From positions 11,991,215 to 12,055,214 of the forward strand of contig OX328112.1 in the NCBI GenBank assembly GCA_946811185.2: DNA of 64,000 bases. Direction: 5' to 3'. A model generated the notes under the pieces. The model was not told where the DNA came from. It made no database searches and saw nothing but the letters and a program-made list of their open reading frames with translations. The DNA is from Hippopus hippopus. Its lineage: Eukaryota; Mollusca; Bivalvia; Cardiida; Cardiidae. Below are positions 49,005 to 57,640 of this stretch, piece after piece. The position numbers and the translations under genes are program-made. The number at the start of each line of letters is the position of its first letter. The stretch's first letter is position 1.

Positions 49005-49119
49005 TTAAGGTCTACGGCCCGTAACTCTCATATTAAAAGACGGAAGCTGCCGAAATTGGCCGAATAGCCTTTAGGAAAACGTCGATGTTTACCGATGACT
49101 TTGGGGCCGTAGACCTTAA
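49005..49119 (-). mobile_element. MITE G, minimal 115-bp copy
   Basis: TTAAGGTCTACGGCCC at the left and GGGGCCGTAGACCTTAA at the right: 16-bp terminal repeats including TTAA. Interior AACTCTCATATTAAAAGACG GAAGCTGCC matches the 15.4 kb copy in reverse. Confidence 0.88.
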
Positions 49120-49398
49120 AGTGGGTTATTTGGATTTTTTTTGTCGCGAATCAAAATTTCTTTTGAAACACAGTTTAAAATTTCTCAATATACTTTATAT
49201 TTTTCTGTGCAAATGGTTAGAAACTCAAGAAAAGGTACCAATCTGTTAAAAGGTGAAAATTTGACTTTTGCAAAACAGGATGATCGTTTTGCAATCGGCA
49301 GTTCCTACATTTTTTATAAAACGTTTTAATTATTATGTGATATTTCCAAAGGCTTTTGCGCAATTCAGGTGCGAAATCTTGAAATACGTAACCGTTAA
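49120..49398. other. Unassigned sequence
   Basis: No family or gene recognised. Confidence 0.4.
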
Positions 49399-49411
49399 TG
49401 GAAATAAGTAT

Positions 49412-49726
49412 TGACTGGTTAATTGATTTATCATATGGTGTTTAACGCGTTTTCAACATTATTTCAGTTATATCGCGGCGGCCAGTGCACCTATCCATGC
49501 TTTCCTGCAGTTTCTTACCAGTACTCCACACATTTTTCTTTCAGAGCCACCGGCTGCTTTTGCACATAACCATCGTCGAATCAATGGTCAGCTGTGGGAG
49601 AGGAATGAATCCTGTCAGTATGACTATCATCAATCCTCGGAAAGAAATTGGCCGAGCCAGGGATGGAACCCACGACCCCCTGTTCTCACGTCCTGCACAC
49701 TACCGACTGAGCTACCAGGGCTCGGC
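49412..49726 (-). mobile_element. SINE-2, full length with perfect target duplication
   Basis: Tail GACTGGTTAATTGATTTATC, GTGTTTAACGCGTTTTCAAC; body TTATATCGCGGCGGCCAGTG, GCCACCGGCTGCTTTTGCAC; head CAGGGATGGAACCCACGACC and CCGACTGAGCTACCAGGGCT. GGAAATAAGTAT at 49400-49411 and 49727-49738 is a 12-bp perfect duplication: a comparatively young insertion. Confidence 0.93.
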
Positions 49727-49739
49727 GGAAATAAGTATC

Positions 49740-50330
49740 ATTTTATGGAAATACCATTAAAAAGTTTTTTTTTTTTCTTTTTTTAATTTTTAGACTTCTC
49801 TATCTATTATATCTATGGTTTGCAAATTATTGCCTAATACATAAGAATGCACAGATAAGTTTTGAAGTTAGATTCAATCATGAAAACCTGTCCTGGATAA
49901 TGCAGTCTGATCCTGATCTACACCATAAATAATGGAATTCATAATATAATCAATACATTAAAAAAAAACAACAACAGTTTTCGTTTAAATGAAATTTTTG
50001 TGAACAGCAATAAAAAATTGTACAAACCTGCTTAAATTGAAGACATTGCTTCCTGGAAAAATTATGTCATAAATCCATTTTCAATAGAATAATCCACTTA
50101 TCAATGAACAATTATATTTCTGAAAGTTTAATTAACAACCAAAACGTGGGTAACATAAACTTCTTTGCTTTCAGAAATTATTTTAAGAACACCAGTCGAA
50201 ATATTGATAGTAAAAATAAAACACAACACAAAACGAAACATTCTCAGTTGATAAATAAACTAGAGGGAAAAAACTGCAATGAGCGAATCCGTTGTAACTT
50301 CTTGACGTTTTACTCTGAACCACACCATGC
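49740..50330. other. Unassigned AT-rich sequence
   Basis: A B half-hairpin (GCAGTCTGATCCTGATCTAC) is at 49901-49921. The 118-codon frame across 50104-50460 ends inside a MITE A hairpin and has no recognisable domain, so I do not call it. Confidence 0.45.
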
Positions 50331-50334
50331 TGGA

Positions 50335-50542
50335 ATTTACCAAGCTATCAAAGGAAACGAGCCTTTTGAAAACATTGTGGGAAAAGGAGAAAATGCTGGT
50401 GACCAGCATTTTCTCCTTTTCCCACAATGTTTTCTACTCTTTCACAAACAAATCTTATAGCTACAGCCACATCTAATTTGTCGTCTGCAAATGCTTTGAA
50501 TTTGGAAAAGTCTAAAGTGTTTTTCGTCTGGTGGAGTGTTAA
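50335..50542 (-). mobile_element. MITE A
   Basis: GAAACGAGCCTTTTGAAAAC, one of the best hairpins (apex GCTGGTGACCAGC), flank TTTGTCGTCTGCAAATGCTT, end CGTCTGGTGGAGTGTTAA. Left end replaced. Confidence 0.9.
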
Positions 50543-50588
50543 TCTAACGTATTAAGTTACTCATTAGATCTGAACAGGGGTATGTTAC

Positions 50589-50880
50589 TAGCCCGCATAG
50601 CTCAGCTGGTAGAACGTAGGACTACTGAAAGTGATGTTTCGGGTCACTTGAGGGAGTGGGTTCGATTCCCATGGCTGGCCATTTAAAATTACTGATAGTC
50701 TTTCGGATGAGACGTTAAAGCAAGGTCCAGTGTGACGGTACTATACACCGAACACGTTAAAGAACCAGGCGTAACCTAGGATGGGTTTCGTCCTGTATCT
50801 GAATTATCCCCCGTAATAATACTTACAGCCTTGCGGTGGGAGGGGGGGGGGAGGGGGGGAAGGACGTCGCCTATATTCAA
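50589..50880 (+). mobile_element. SINE-1, 3'-truncated
   Basis: Head GCCCGCATAGCTCAGCTGGT and B box GGGTTCGATTCCC; body CTTTCGGATGAGACGTTAAA, GTTAAAGAACCAGGCG, TTTCGTCCTGTATCTG. It fades into a G-rich run (50837-50860) replacing the CCCTGAAGGC segment. Confidence 0.9.
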
Positions 50881-50934
50881 ATAGGGGTATGGGTTTCGGA
50901 CTTTGATTCTTAAAACCCCTGAAATACCATTTAA

Positions 50935-51330
50935 CCTTTTAACCGACCCTGAGAAATAAAACCTTTGAAAACATTGTGAGAAAAAGGAGAAAATGCTGGT
51001 AACCAGCATTTTCTCCTTTTCCCAAAATGTTTTCAAAAAAACTTATTCCCCTAGGTCGTGAAAACACGAGATTGTGTGTTAATGAATATAGTAGAAAACT
51101 TCGCGAGAAAAGAAGAAAATGCTGGTCGCCAGCATTTTCTCCTTTTCCCACAATGTTTTCAAAAAAAAAAAAAAAAAATCCTCTGCATCGTAAACACACG
51201 GAGACGTGTGGCAAGGGGTAGGAAAAGGAGAAATGCTGCTCACAAGCATCGTCTCCTTTTCCCACATGGTTTTCAAAAAAATCTTATTTCTCTCGATCGT
51301 TTAAACACGAAATCGTATGGTAAAGGGCTG
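50935..51330 (+). mobile_element. Array of three MITE A hairpins
   Basis: Three hairpins with their right flanks in tandem: about 50965-51045 (apex GCTGGTAACCAGC), 51090-51165 (GCTGGTCGCCAGC) and 51215-51280 (GCTGCTCACAAGC). Each is followed by TTTTCAAAAAA, a TC-rich stretch and CGTNNAAACACG, then a terminus-like (T/G)GTGTTAATG, GTGGCAAGGGG or TATGGTAAAGGG. Left flanks are missing from the second and third, so the repeating unit is hairpin plus right end, about 120 bp. Confidence 0.9.
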
Positions 51331-51399
51331 GTATGAAGTAAAGGGTGTCAGAAAAAAAGAAGGGTTAGCCAGCTATTTGAATAAACGTTGTACACCCGT

Positions 51400-52150
51400 A
51401 TCAACTGTAAACGACCCGGGACCGTGGGGTGAGCTGTTTAATGGTATCATTGCATGTTACGTTAAATTACTTCTTAACTTAAACAAAGCGTGTCAGTTGT
51501 AGAATCAAAGCGCTGAAGGTCCTGATGAAGAATGAGTGCGTCAATTTCTTAGTTTTGAATTTAACGCCCTTTCCAACCGTATTTGTTACATTTAGACAGT
51601 TGGTGCACCTGTCCATTTACCTTCAACCACGGCACAACTGTTTAATGGTATCATTACATGTTACGTTAAATTACCTCTAAACTTAAACAAAGCGTGTCAG
51701 TTGTAGGATCAAAGCGCTGAAAATCCTGATGAAGAATGGGTACGTCAATTTCTTAGTTTTGAATTTAACGCCCTTTCCAACCGTACATATTACATTCAGA
51801 CAGTCGGTACACCTGTCTATTTACCCTCAACCACGGCACAACTGTTTAATGGTTTATTACACGTTACGTTAAATTACCTCTAAACTTAAACAAAGCGTGT
51901 CCCTCCTGATGGAGAATGGGTGCGTCAATTCTTTTTTTTTTTTAGTTTAGCGCCCTTTTCACAACGGTATATGTTACGTTAAGGCAGTCGGTACATCTGT
52001 CCATTTACCCCCAACCACGGCACAACTGTTTAATGCTATCATTGCATGTTACGTTAAATTACCTCTAAACTTAAACAAAGCGTGTCAGTTGTAGATTCAT
52101 AGCTCTGAAGGTCCCGATGAAGTTTGAGTGTGTAATTTTCTTAGTTTTGA
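51400..52150 (+). repeat. 204-bp tandem repeat, about 3.7 units
   Basis: The word CTGTTTAATG begins at 51434, 51638, 51842 and 52026 (periods 204, 204, 184; the third unit lacks about 20 bp after GCGTGTC). Each unit contains TACGTTAAATTACCTCTAAA CTTAAACAAAGCGTGTCAGT, GATGAAGAATGNGTGCGTCAA and TTTAACGCCCTTTCCAACCG. That last block and GTNCACCTGTCCATTTAC resemble a minus-strand SINE tail, so the satellite may have captured or grown from one. Confidence 0.92.
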
Positions 52151-52151
52151 G

Positions 52152-52312
52152 TCAATGATTGAATGATTGAATGGTTATCTACGCTCTTTAAACATTATTT
52201 CAGTCATATCACGGCGACAGCTCCCATATTCATGTATTTCCTGGCTTTCATCAGTACTGGGCTCTGAAGTGTCTTGCCCAAGGATACTCCCACGAAAAAA
52301 CCAGAAGATCCT
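52152..52312 (-). mobile_element. SINE-3, 5'-truncated, inside the tandem array
   Basis: ATGATTGAATGATTGAATGG, AAACATTATTTCAGTCATAT CACGGCG, GGGCTCTGAAGTGTCTTGCC. The head is missing. Confidence 0.8.
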
Positions 52313-52755
52313 GTAATTTTGTGTCAAATACCCTTGTCAATTGTATTTGTTTCATCAAGGCACTTTTGTATTTACCCAAGATCATAGGACGTAAGATCAG
52401 CTCTTTAAAAAATCGTGCCAGTTGTTGAATCAAAGCACTGGAAGTCTTACAACAGAGGGAGTGCACCGCATTGCTTCCCATGTGCATTACATCGTTTGAA
52501 AGAGCACGCACATATATATATTGCATAACAACAGCTATAGCACCTATCCACGGCTCAGGAATAATGTGTAATTAAATGTTACGTATATTAACTTTCGGCT
52601 TTACTCTATCCAATAGCATGTCAGTAAAATCAAGAATCTGAGAGTCCTTGTAAAGTGGGAGTGCATCACCTTTCTTCCTATATGCATGTCGCTTTAAACA
52701 GGATTTGTAACATAACAGTAGCCATCGCACCTATCTATTGGCCCCGGACCATAGT
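52313..52755 (+). repeat. Degenerate units of the 204-bp array
   Basis: CCAGTTGTTGAATCAAAGCA CTGGAAGTC, GGAGTGCACCGCATTGCTTC, TAGCACCTATCCACGGCTCA and again GTGGGAGTGCATCACCTTTC, CATCGCACCTATCTATTGGC: two older units spaced about 205-210 bp. Confidence 0.7.
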
Positions 52756-52767
52756 AAGAACATCCGG

Positions 52768-52972
52768 GTTCCTGCGTAGCTCAGTAGTAAGGTTTGGGAC
52801 TCGTTACCTGGAGGACCCAGGTTCGAGCCCCAACTGATCCACTGGCTTTTTCGTGGGAGTGTCCTTAGGCAAGACACTTCAAAGCCCTAGCCTAGTACCG
52901 GTGAAACCCAAGAAATGCATTAGTTATCATGTAAAAGTTGAAAGCGGTGTAAAACACCACTCAGTCAATCAG
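52768..52972 (+). mobile_element. SINE-3, full length
   Basis: Head TGCGTAGCTCAGTAGTAAGG (A box), CCCAGGTTCGAGCCCC (B box); body CTTTTTCGTGGGAGTGTCCT and CAAGACACTTCAAAGCCC, CTAGTACCGGTGAAACCC; tail GGTGTAAAACACCACTCAGT CAATCA. Best preserved SINE-3 head in the window. Confidence 0.9.
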
Positions 52973-52974
52973 TA

Positions 52975-53255
52975 TTTATCCAGGAACTGGACAACAGTAC
53001 CGTCTATTATGAATTATCGTATACACTTCAAAGACTTCAAAGCTATCAGCTACTTTCCCCTATAACAAAATCAAAATAAGTGTTGAGTAGTGAGGTATAA
53101 CTGATTACAAGGAGCTTTCGTCAAAATTTATATAGAATATTGTCCGTGGAAAATCTGAAAACACCTGGACTACCAATCCTATGCAATACCGACTGAGCTA
53201 TTTAACTGGTCGTCCAAGTGTATCAGGTTTGGAACTTCAACACCATAATCAATAT
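52975..53255. other. Unassigned sequence
   Basis: CACCTGGACTACCAATCCTATGCAATACCGACTGAGCTATTTAACTGGTC (53161-53210) looks like a minus-strand tRNA-like SINE head remnant. Confidence 0.4.
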
Positions 53256-53328
53256 GAGCAATGCGCTGGGAACAGGAGGTTTAATGCATCTGCGTGATGC
53301 ATTGCACCAACCAAGTCATCTAATTAAG

Positions 53329-53670
53329 AAATAATCTTCTTTCTATCGTGGTTTATCGTTCAATAAACCACAGTTGTGAGTTATGAGGCACAATAAATAA
53401 TCCACGAGGGCGTGAACGATTAACCACGATAGAAAGAAGATTATTTCGATTCTAACATGACCAACTCTTAATCAAGGGAAAACAAATGCATACTTAGAGT
53501 AAAAACGTGAATGCAGATTGTATTCCATTGAGTAACTTACTTACTTTATACAGAATGACGTCACTCTATATAGAATGACGTCACTCTACATAGAATAACG
53601 TAGATTTTACCACGCTTTCGTTGCACTGTGTTTATAGAGCCGAATTCACGTGTCAAGTTAGAATAATCAT
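53329..53670. mobile_element. Unclassified insertion with a 40-bp-arm hairpin
   Basis: 53329-53455 is a hairpin: AAATAATCTTCTTTCTATCG and partner CGATAGAAAGAAGATTATTT, then GTGGTTTATCGTTC / GAACGATTAACCAC. Downstream, GATTCTAACATGAC and GTCAAGTTAGAATAATC are imperfect inverted repeats bounding 53450-53670. I cannot tell whether these are one element or two; no copy elsewhere in the window. Confidence 0.6.
53549..53603. promoter_or_regulatory. Two perfect CRE sites in a 20-bp tandem repeat
   Basis: TGACGTCA at 53556-53563 and 53576-53583, with a third unit decayed to TAACGTAG (53596-53603). Units read AGAATGACGTCACTCTATAT. TGACGTCA is the canonical palindromic site for CREB/ATF bZIP factors. 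It sits inside the insertion above, so it may be that element's own promoter; function is not shown. Confidence 0.45.
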
Positions 53671-53867
53671 TAGTCCATAAAATTCATGTTTTCTAATAAA
53701 ACGAATGAATTAAGTGGTAGACTAGTCCTTTGACATGCCGAAAACTGACCAATTGCAAAATGTTTCGACTCAGGTCAGCCTTCGTAGGCTGATCTGAATC
53801 GATACTATTTGCAAATGCATTTAACTTTTAAACATTAAAAGAAAGACGTCAGAAGGGATGGGAAAGG

Positions 53868-53945
53868 GGTGTCGGAGACCAACCTGCTTGTTTTAAACGT
53901 TCCAACAAGATAAAACATTTAATAGCGTGTAACCACAGTTTAACT
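53868..53945 (+). repeat. Direct repeat flanking MITE D, left copy
   Basis: GTTTTAAACGTTCCAACAAG ATAAAACATTTAATAGCGTG recurs at 54296-54340 as GTTTTAAATATTTCATTAAG ATAAAACATTCAATAGCGTG. Confidence 0.75.
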
Positions 53946-53967
53946 CAAACTCGGCAAATTTTACATT

Positions 53968-54227
53968 TGTGACCCATCACGTAAAAAGGGACTTTCTGGG
54001 AACTGCGAAAAGTGTCAACCCTGGTCAGACTGCGCGAATTGCGCAGGCTGACCAGGGTTGACACTTTTCGCTTTAATGACATTTTCTGTATGAAAAGTGG
54101 TCATTGTACCTTGTTATACAATCATTTTTGAACTATCAACTTAAACTGACCTGCACTATCGTTGATCTGTTTTCATCTAATTGATGTACAGAATTCCCAA
54201 TGGTCCCTTTTTGCGTGATGGGTCACA
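53968..54227 (+). mobile_element. MITE D, 260 bp
   Basis: TGTGACCCATCACGTAAAAA and TTTTTGCGTGATGGGTCACA are terminal inverted repeats of about 24 bp. Close to the left end is a perfect hairpin, AGTGTCAACCCTGGTCAGAC with apex GCGCGAATTGCGC. Body motifs TGAAAAGTGGTCATTGTACC and CCTTGTTATACAATCATTTT parallel MITE C (TCAAAGGACCA..., TTAGACAAAATGGATTTT) in layout. Single copy here. Confidence 0.88.
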
Positions 54228-54264
54228 TTTTTTTTTATAAGAATACAACTGTTTCGCGTATAAA

Positions 54265-54340
54265 AGGGGGCGGTCGGGAGGCGGGTCAGAAATTTGTTTT
54301 AAATATTTCATTAAGATAAAACATTCAATAGCGTGTGACC
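54265..54340 (+). repeat. Direct repeat flanking MITE D, right copy
   Basis: Partner of 53868-53945, about 398 bp away. Also shares a GGTCGGGAG/GTCGGAG-like lead. Confidence 0.75.
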
Positions 54341-54404
54341 GCACACTATAACGACCCTTCTACTCTTGCGGTAAAAAAGACGACATGAATTGCTTTTTGC
54401 GGAG

Positions 54405-54682
54405 AGATGGCATAGATCAAGACTGACTGCACATCAGATGCAGTCTAAACGTAAATCTACACGGTTTGTTAGCTGATTTTGAATCAAGACTTAAACGTAA
54501 TTCTATTAACTGCGGAATGGTTGCACTTTTCGACTTCTGAGCTAAATGCGACTCTATACATGTACACTTTTGCTGAGAATATAAATCAAGACCAGAATGC
54601 ACCTGTCAGACCCCGTAAGGTTCCCTCCATGGGGATTTAACTATTGGTTGAAAATGCAGTCTGATTTCGGATCTACAGTATT
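54405..54682. mobile_element. Two decayed MITE B hairpins
   Basis: First: GGCATAGATCAAGACTGACT, apex GCACATCAGATGC, AAATCTACACGG. Second: GAGAATATAAATCAAGACCA GAATGCACCTG, then 50 bp later ATGCAGTCTGATTTCGGATC TACAG, so its arms are separated. Confidence 0.65.
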
Positions 54683-54689
54683 TCTAAGA

Positions 54690-55105
54690 TTTTTTTCCCT
54701 AGCAAACTTGCAGTAGTTCAATTTCATATGTCGGCTTAAAATTGTATTTTTTTTTTTACTTTACGGCTTGATAAATAAAGTTTCGTTTCACACCTGAGTA
54801 AAATGACACATGCATGGGGGTGGGGTAAAGGGTTTAATATTTTAACATGTCAAAGATTTCTGCACTCACGACAAAAGACTTGACACGCTGTATGTGTTAT
54901 GTCATGAATAAAAAAGAACTCCGGATCGAATTTCCACTGGGTTCGAACCTCGACGTCAAAGTTCAAAATTAATAATGTTTTTTTTTTTGTACCGCCTTGG
55001 CAGATTCGATTGACACTGAAATAATGATTATTAATATCCTTCAAATATAGCACACGTAGAGTTTCACATTTGAATTAGGAAATGGTTTTGTTTTGTTTTT
55101 CAAAC
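54690..55105. other. Unassigned sequence
   Basis: No family or gene recognised. Confidence 0.4.
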
Positions 55106-55213
55106 CACGATGCATTTTAAGATACATCATTACAGCCAGAGAGAAGGAAAACGCTGAGAAAACTTGCAAGTGTGTAGAAGGCTCAGCTGTGTAAACATAG
55201 ATATATTACAAAT

Positions 55214-55476
55214 GAGCCATGCTCTGGCAAAAGGGGGCTTAATGTATCTCCGTGATCCTTGATACCAAGCAAGCCATCACATACTTATGGATCCATAATA
55301 TCCACTTTTCTTAACAACCAACTTAATCAAGAGATAGACTGGTCCTTGGGCATACAGAAAATTGACCAACAGCGAAAAGTTTCGGCCCAGGTCAGCCTGC
55401 GCAGACTGCGCAGGCTGACCTGGGTCGATATTTTTAGCAGATGTATTAAGCCCCCTTGTCACAGAGCATGGCTCAA
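55214..55476 (-). mobile_element. MITE C, full length, nested in H
   Basis: TGAGCCATGCTCTGGCAAAA to CACAGAGCATGGCTCA, the cleanest C termini in the window: 14 bp perfect inverted repeats within a longer imperfect one. Hairpin CCCAGGTCAGCCTGCGCAGA, apex GCGCAGACTGCGC. Confidence 0.94.
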
Positions 55477-55685
55477 ATATATTTGGTTTTTCAGAAGAGG
55501 TAGAAAAACACAAGGGATATGTCTTCACTTAAAACCGGAAAACCGGAAACGATAACAGCTTAGGTTTAGAAAGGCTTCCAAACTATGAAATGCACTTTCT
55601 ATCCGTCGTAATCTGTGCAATGTGGCAGCCATCAGGGGCAACATTTGGCATGAAGATACAAAAATCATTATAGTGTCATGAAATA

Positions 55686-55994
55686 GCCGAGCCCCGGTAG
55701 CTCAGTCGGTAGCGTGCAGGACTTGAGAACAGGGGGTCATGGGTTCGATCCCTGGCTCTGCCAATTTCCGTCCGAGGATTGATGATAGTGATTGCGACAA
55801 AATTCATTCCTCTCCCACCGCTGACCATTGTTATGACAATGATTATGTGGCAAAGCAGCCAGTGGCTTTGAAAGAAAATTGTGCGGAGTACTGGTAAAAG
55901 AGATTCCTGGAAAGCATGGATAGGTGCACTGGCCGCCGCGATATATCTGAAATAATGTTGAAAACGGCGTTAAACACCACACAATCAATCAATC
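55686..55994 (+). mobile_element. SINE-2, full length, nested in H
   Basis: Head: A box TAGCTCAGTCGGTAGCGTGC, B box GGGTTCGATCCC. Body: TTGATGATAGTGATTGCGAC, CAGCCAGTGGCTTTGAAAGA, TGTGCGGAGTACTGG, GGATAGGTGCACTGGCCGCC. Tail: ATAATGTTGAAAACGGCGTT AAA and (CAAT)n. ATAGTGTCATGAAATA (55670-55685) and ATAGTGTCGTGTAATA (55995-56010) flank it, 14 of 16 identical. Reference copy for the family. Confidence 0.94.
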
Positions 55995-56034
55995 ATAGTG
56001 TCGTGTAATAAGGATGAAACGGGTTAAAAACCAA

Positions 56035-56400
56035 CTGCCTGAATACGAGTATAAAAAATCTAACATATTGCCATCTGATAAAAAGTTAAATTGCCAAATT
56101 TAGATATATAGACACATACATGTATGTACTTAGGTCGTGAAAGTCTTAGTGTACGTAGGACTATGTAGAAAATAAGCTAATATCTTAATATATTACCTTC
56201 TATAAAGATTATTATTATTATTATTATTATTATTGTTGTTGTTAAGTACGTACATAGATAATTATATAGGATATGTGCTACAGTTTTTCGGCGTTAAAAC
56301 AAACCAAAAGACATGAAATATTTTTGAAAATGCCAAAAAATATTGTAAAAAGAGGAAAGGAAAAAAGAAATTCTAAAAATACACGGTAAATGATTTAAAA
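56035..56400. other. Unassigned sequence with (TTA)n
   Basis: (ATT)n at 56207-56235; the rest unassigned. Confidence 0.45.
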
Positions 56401-56402
56401 AA

Positions 56403-56466
56403 TGCTGATCTAGATCGATACTTTTTGAAGATGAATTAAGACCCCTCTCCACAGAGCGTGGCTCAT
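56403..56466 (-). mobile_element. MITE C end fragment
   Basis: TGATCTAGATCGATACTTTT TGAAGATGAATTAAGACCCC and AGAGCGTGGCTCA. Confidence 0.75.
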
Positions 56467-56469
56467 ACA

Positions 56470-56890
56470 TGTATGTATATTGTACAACCCATCTAAAACT
56501 AAATGACTATGAAGCCCTTTGTCACAAAAGGGAAATACAAACTTTTAAAACGCATGCTAACTTTTTCACACGTGGTTTCGCATATTTAGTATTATTTTTC
56601 CGCATTGTAATGAATATGGGTCATTATGTCAAAAACAGCTACACTCGATTTCGTTGGTTGCTACGCAACGGCTGTTTCCGCTCAGTCTTGCATGCTTGGT
56701 GGCCATTTTGGATCAAGCGAATCATTGGCCCGATTTGGACATTTAATCAACTTTAATCAATTCCATGGTTAACACGAGTATCTTAGGTTATTTTCAATAT
56801 ATTGCAGCAACATTAAACCTGTTCATGTTTCCTGTACCCTCTAAAACCATAAAGACTGGCAAAATTGCTCCGCAAAGGAATATGTTATAA
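56470..56890. other. Unassigned sequence with X-box-like palindrome
   Basis: TTGGTTGCTACGCAACGGCT at 56654 resembles the RFX-type X-box (two GTTGC half sites, here 3 bp apart rather than abutting) and GGCCATTTTGG follows at 56701. The 95-codon frame over it has no recognisable domain. Regulatory meaning is speculative. Confidence 0.3.
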
Positions 56891-56892
56891 AT

Positions 56893-57156
56893 GAGCCATG
56901 CTCTGGCAAAAGGGGCCTTAATGCAAGTCCGAAATCCATGGTACCAAGCGAGCCATCACATACTTATGGATCCATTATATCCGCTTTTTCTAACAACCGA
57001 CTTAATCATGAGGTAGACTGGTCCATGGACATACAGAAAATTGACCAATAGCGAAAAGTTTCGGCCCAGGTCAGCCTGCACGGACTGCGCAGGCTGACCT
57101 GGGTCGATACTTTTCGCAGATGCATTAAGCCCCCTTTTCACAGAGCATGGCTTAAA
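56893..57156 (-). mobile_element. MITE C, full length
   Basis: TGAGCCATGCTCTGGCAAAA to CACAGAGCATGGCTTA; hairpin CCCAGGTCAGCCTGCACGGA with right arm GCGCAGGCTGACCTGGG. Very close to the 55.2 kb copy, same orientation, 1.7 kb apart. Confidence 0.93.
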
Positions 57157-57159
57157 TGC

Positions 57160-57495
57160 ATGATGAATACAACAAAATAGGGTAAGGAAAGGGGTTTATT
57201 CTAACACCATCAATCATAGGTTTTAAAGTGTCACCCGATTCTTACAAGCAATTTCTCCTTAATCCACACCGTTTTTGACCATAATAAAATAGAAATTAAG
57301 CTCAATTTCAAAGTTTGTTGTCTGTAAGTCCTTTCAATTTTGAACAGTTATAAACGTTTTTGTTTGAGCAGGTTTAAGTTATTTTTTCAAGGGGGGGAAA
57401 AAAGGATAAAAGCTCAGCAGACATGGTGGGAAAAGGAGAAATTGCTAAATAAGAGCGATTTATCCTTTTCCAACAAAAATTTTCAAAGTGGAAAC
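57160..57495. mobile_element. MITE A, scrambled remnants
   Basis: TTCTCCTTAATCCACACCGT and TTGTTGTCTGTAAGTCCTTT CAATTTTG (57250-57340) belong to a minus-strand copy; ACATGGTGGGAAAAGGAGAA ATTGCTAAATAAGAGCGATT TATCCTTTTCC (57420-57475) is a second, weakly pairing hairpin. Confidence 0.6.
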
Positions 57496-57539
57496 AGCTA
57501 TACTTCCTCAACTTTAAATTTCCTGCCTTTGTTTACTTG

Positions 57540-57640
57540 TTTGGTGTTTAACGCGCTGTCAGCAGCATTTTAATTACTTCACGGTGACAGTTCAAAAATC
57601 CATTCTTTTCTCTCCACCAATACTATCCTAGGAAAGTGCT
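57540..57640 (-). mobile_element. SINE tail fragment
   Basis: GGTGTTTAACGCGCTGTCAG CAGCATTTTAATTACTTCAC GGTGACAG is the shared SINE-2/3/4 tail; no head follows. Confidence 0.65.

Larger units (their letters stand above)
53258..53830 (-). mobile_element. MITE C split by a 340-bp insertion
   Basis: Left GAGCAATGCGCTGGGAACAG, ATGCATCTGCGTGATGCATT, AAGTCATC; right TAGTCCATAAAATTCATG, GACTAGTCCTTTGACATGCC, hairpin CAGGTCAGCCTTCGTAGGCTGATCTG (apex shortened). The insertion point is in the AATTATGGATCCATAAT palindrome. Confidence 0.85.
55108..56030 (+). mobile_element. Repeat H interrupted by MITE C and SINE-2
   Basis: H segments: 55108-55212 (TAAGATACATCATTACAGCC), 55478-55685 (AGGGATATGTCTTCACTTAA AACCGG, CGTCGTAATCTGTGCAATGT, GGCATGAAGATACAAAAATC) and 55995-56030 (GATGAAACGGGTTAAAAACC). 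Removing the two insertions restores the order of the intact copy at 40.1 kb. Confidence 0.9.

Noticed and set aside
50104..50460. 118-codon open frame as a gene
   Set aside because: It ends in the standard MITE A hairpin reading (FENIVGKGENAG...), has no recognisable domain or splice context, and similar peptides appear wherever the hairpin is open.
53868..54340. Direct repeats around MITE D as LTRs of a small retroelement
   Set aside because: Only about 75 bp long, with a complete inverted-repeat element between them and no retroelement signals.
56469..56756. 95-codon frame as a gene
   Set aside because: Starts in a MITE C terminus; no recognisable domain or conserved residues.
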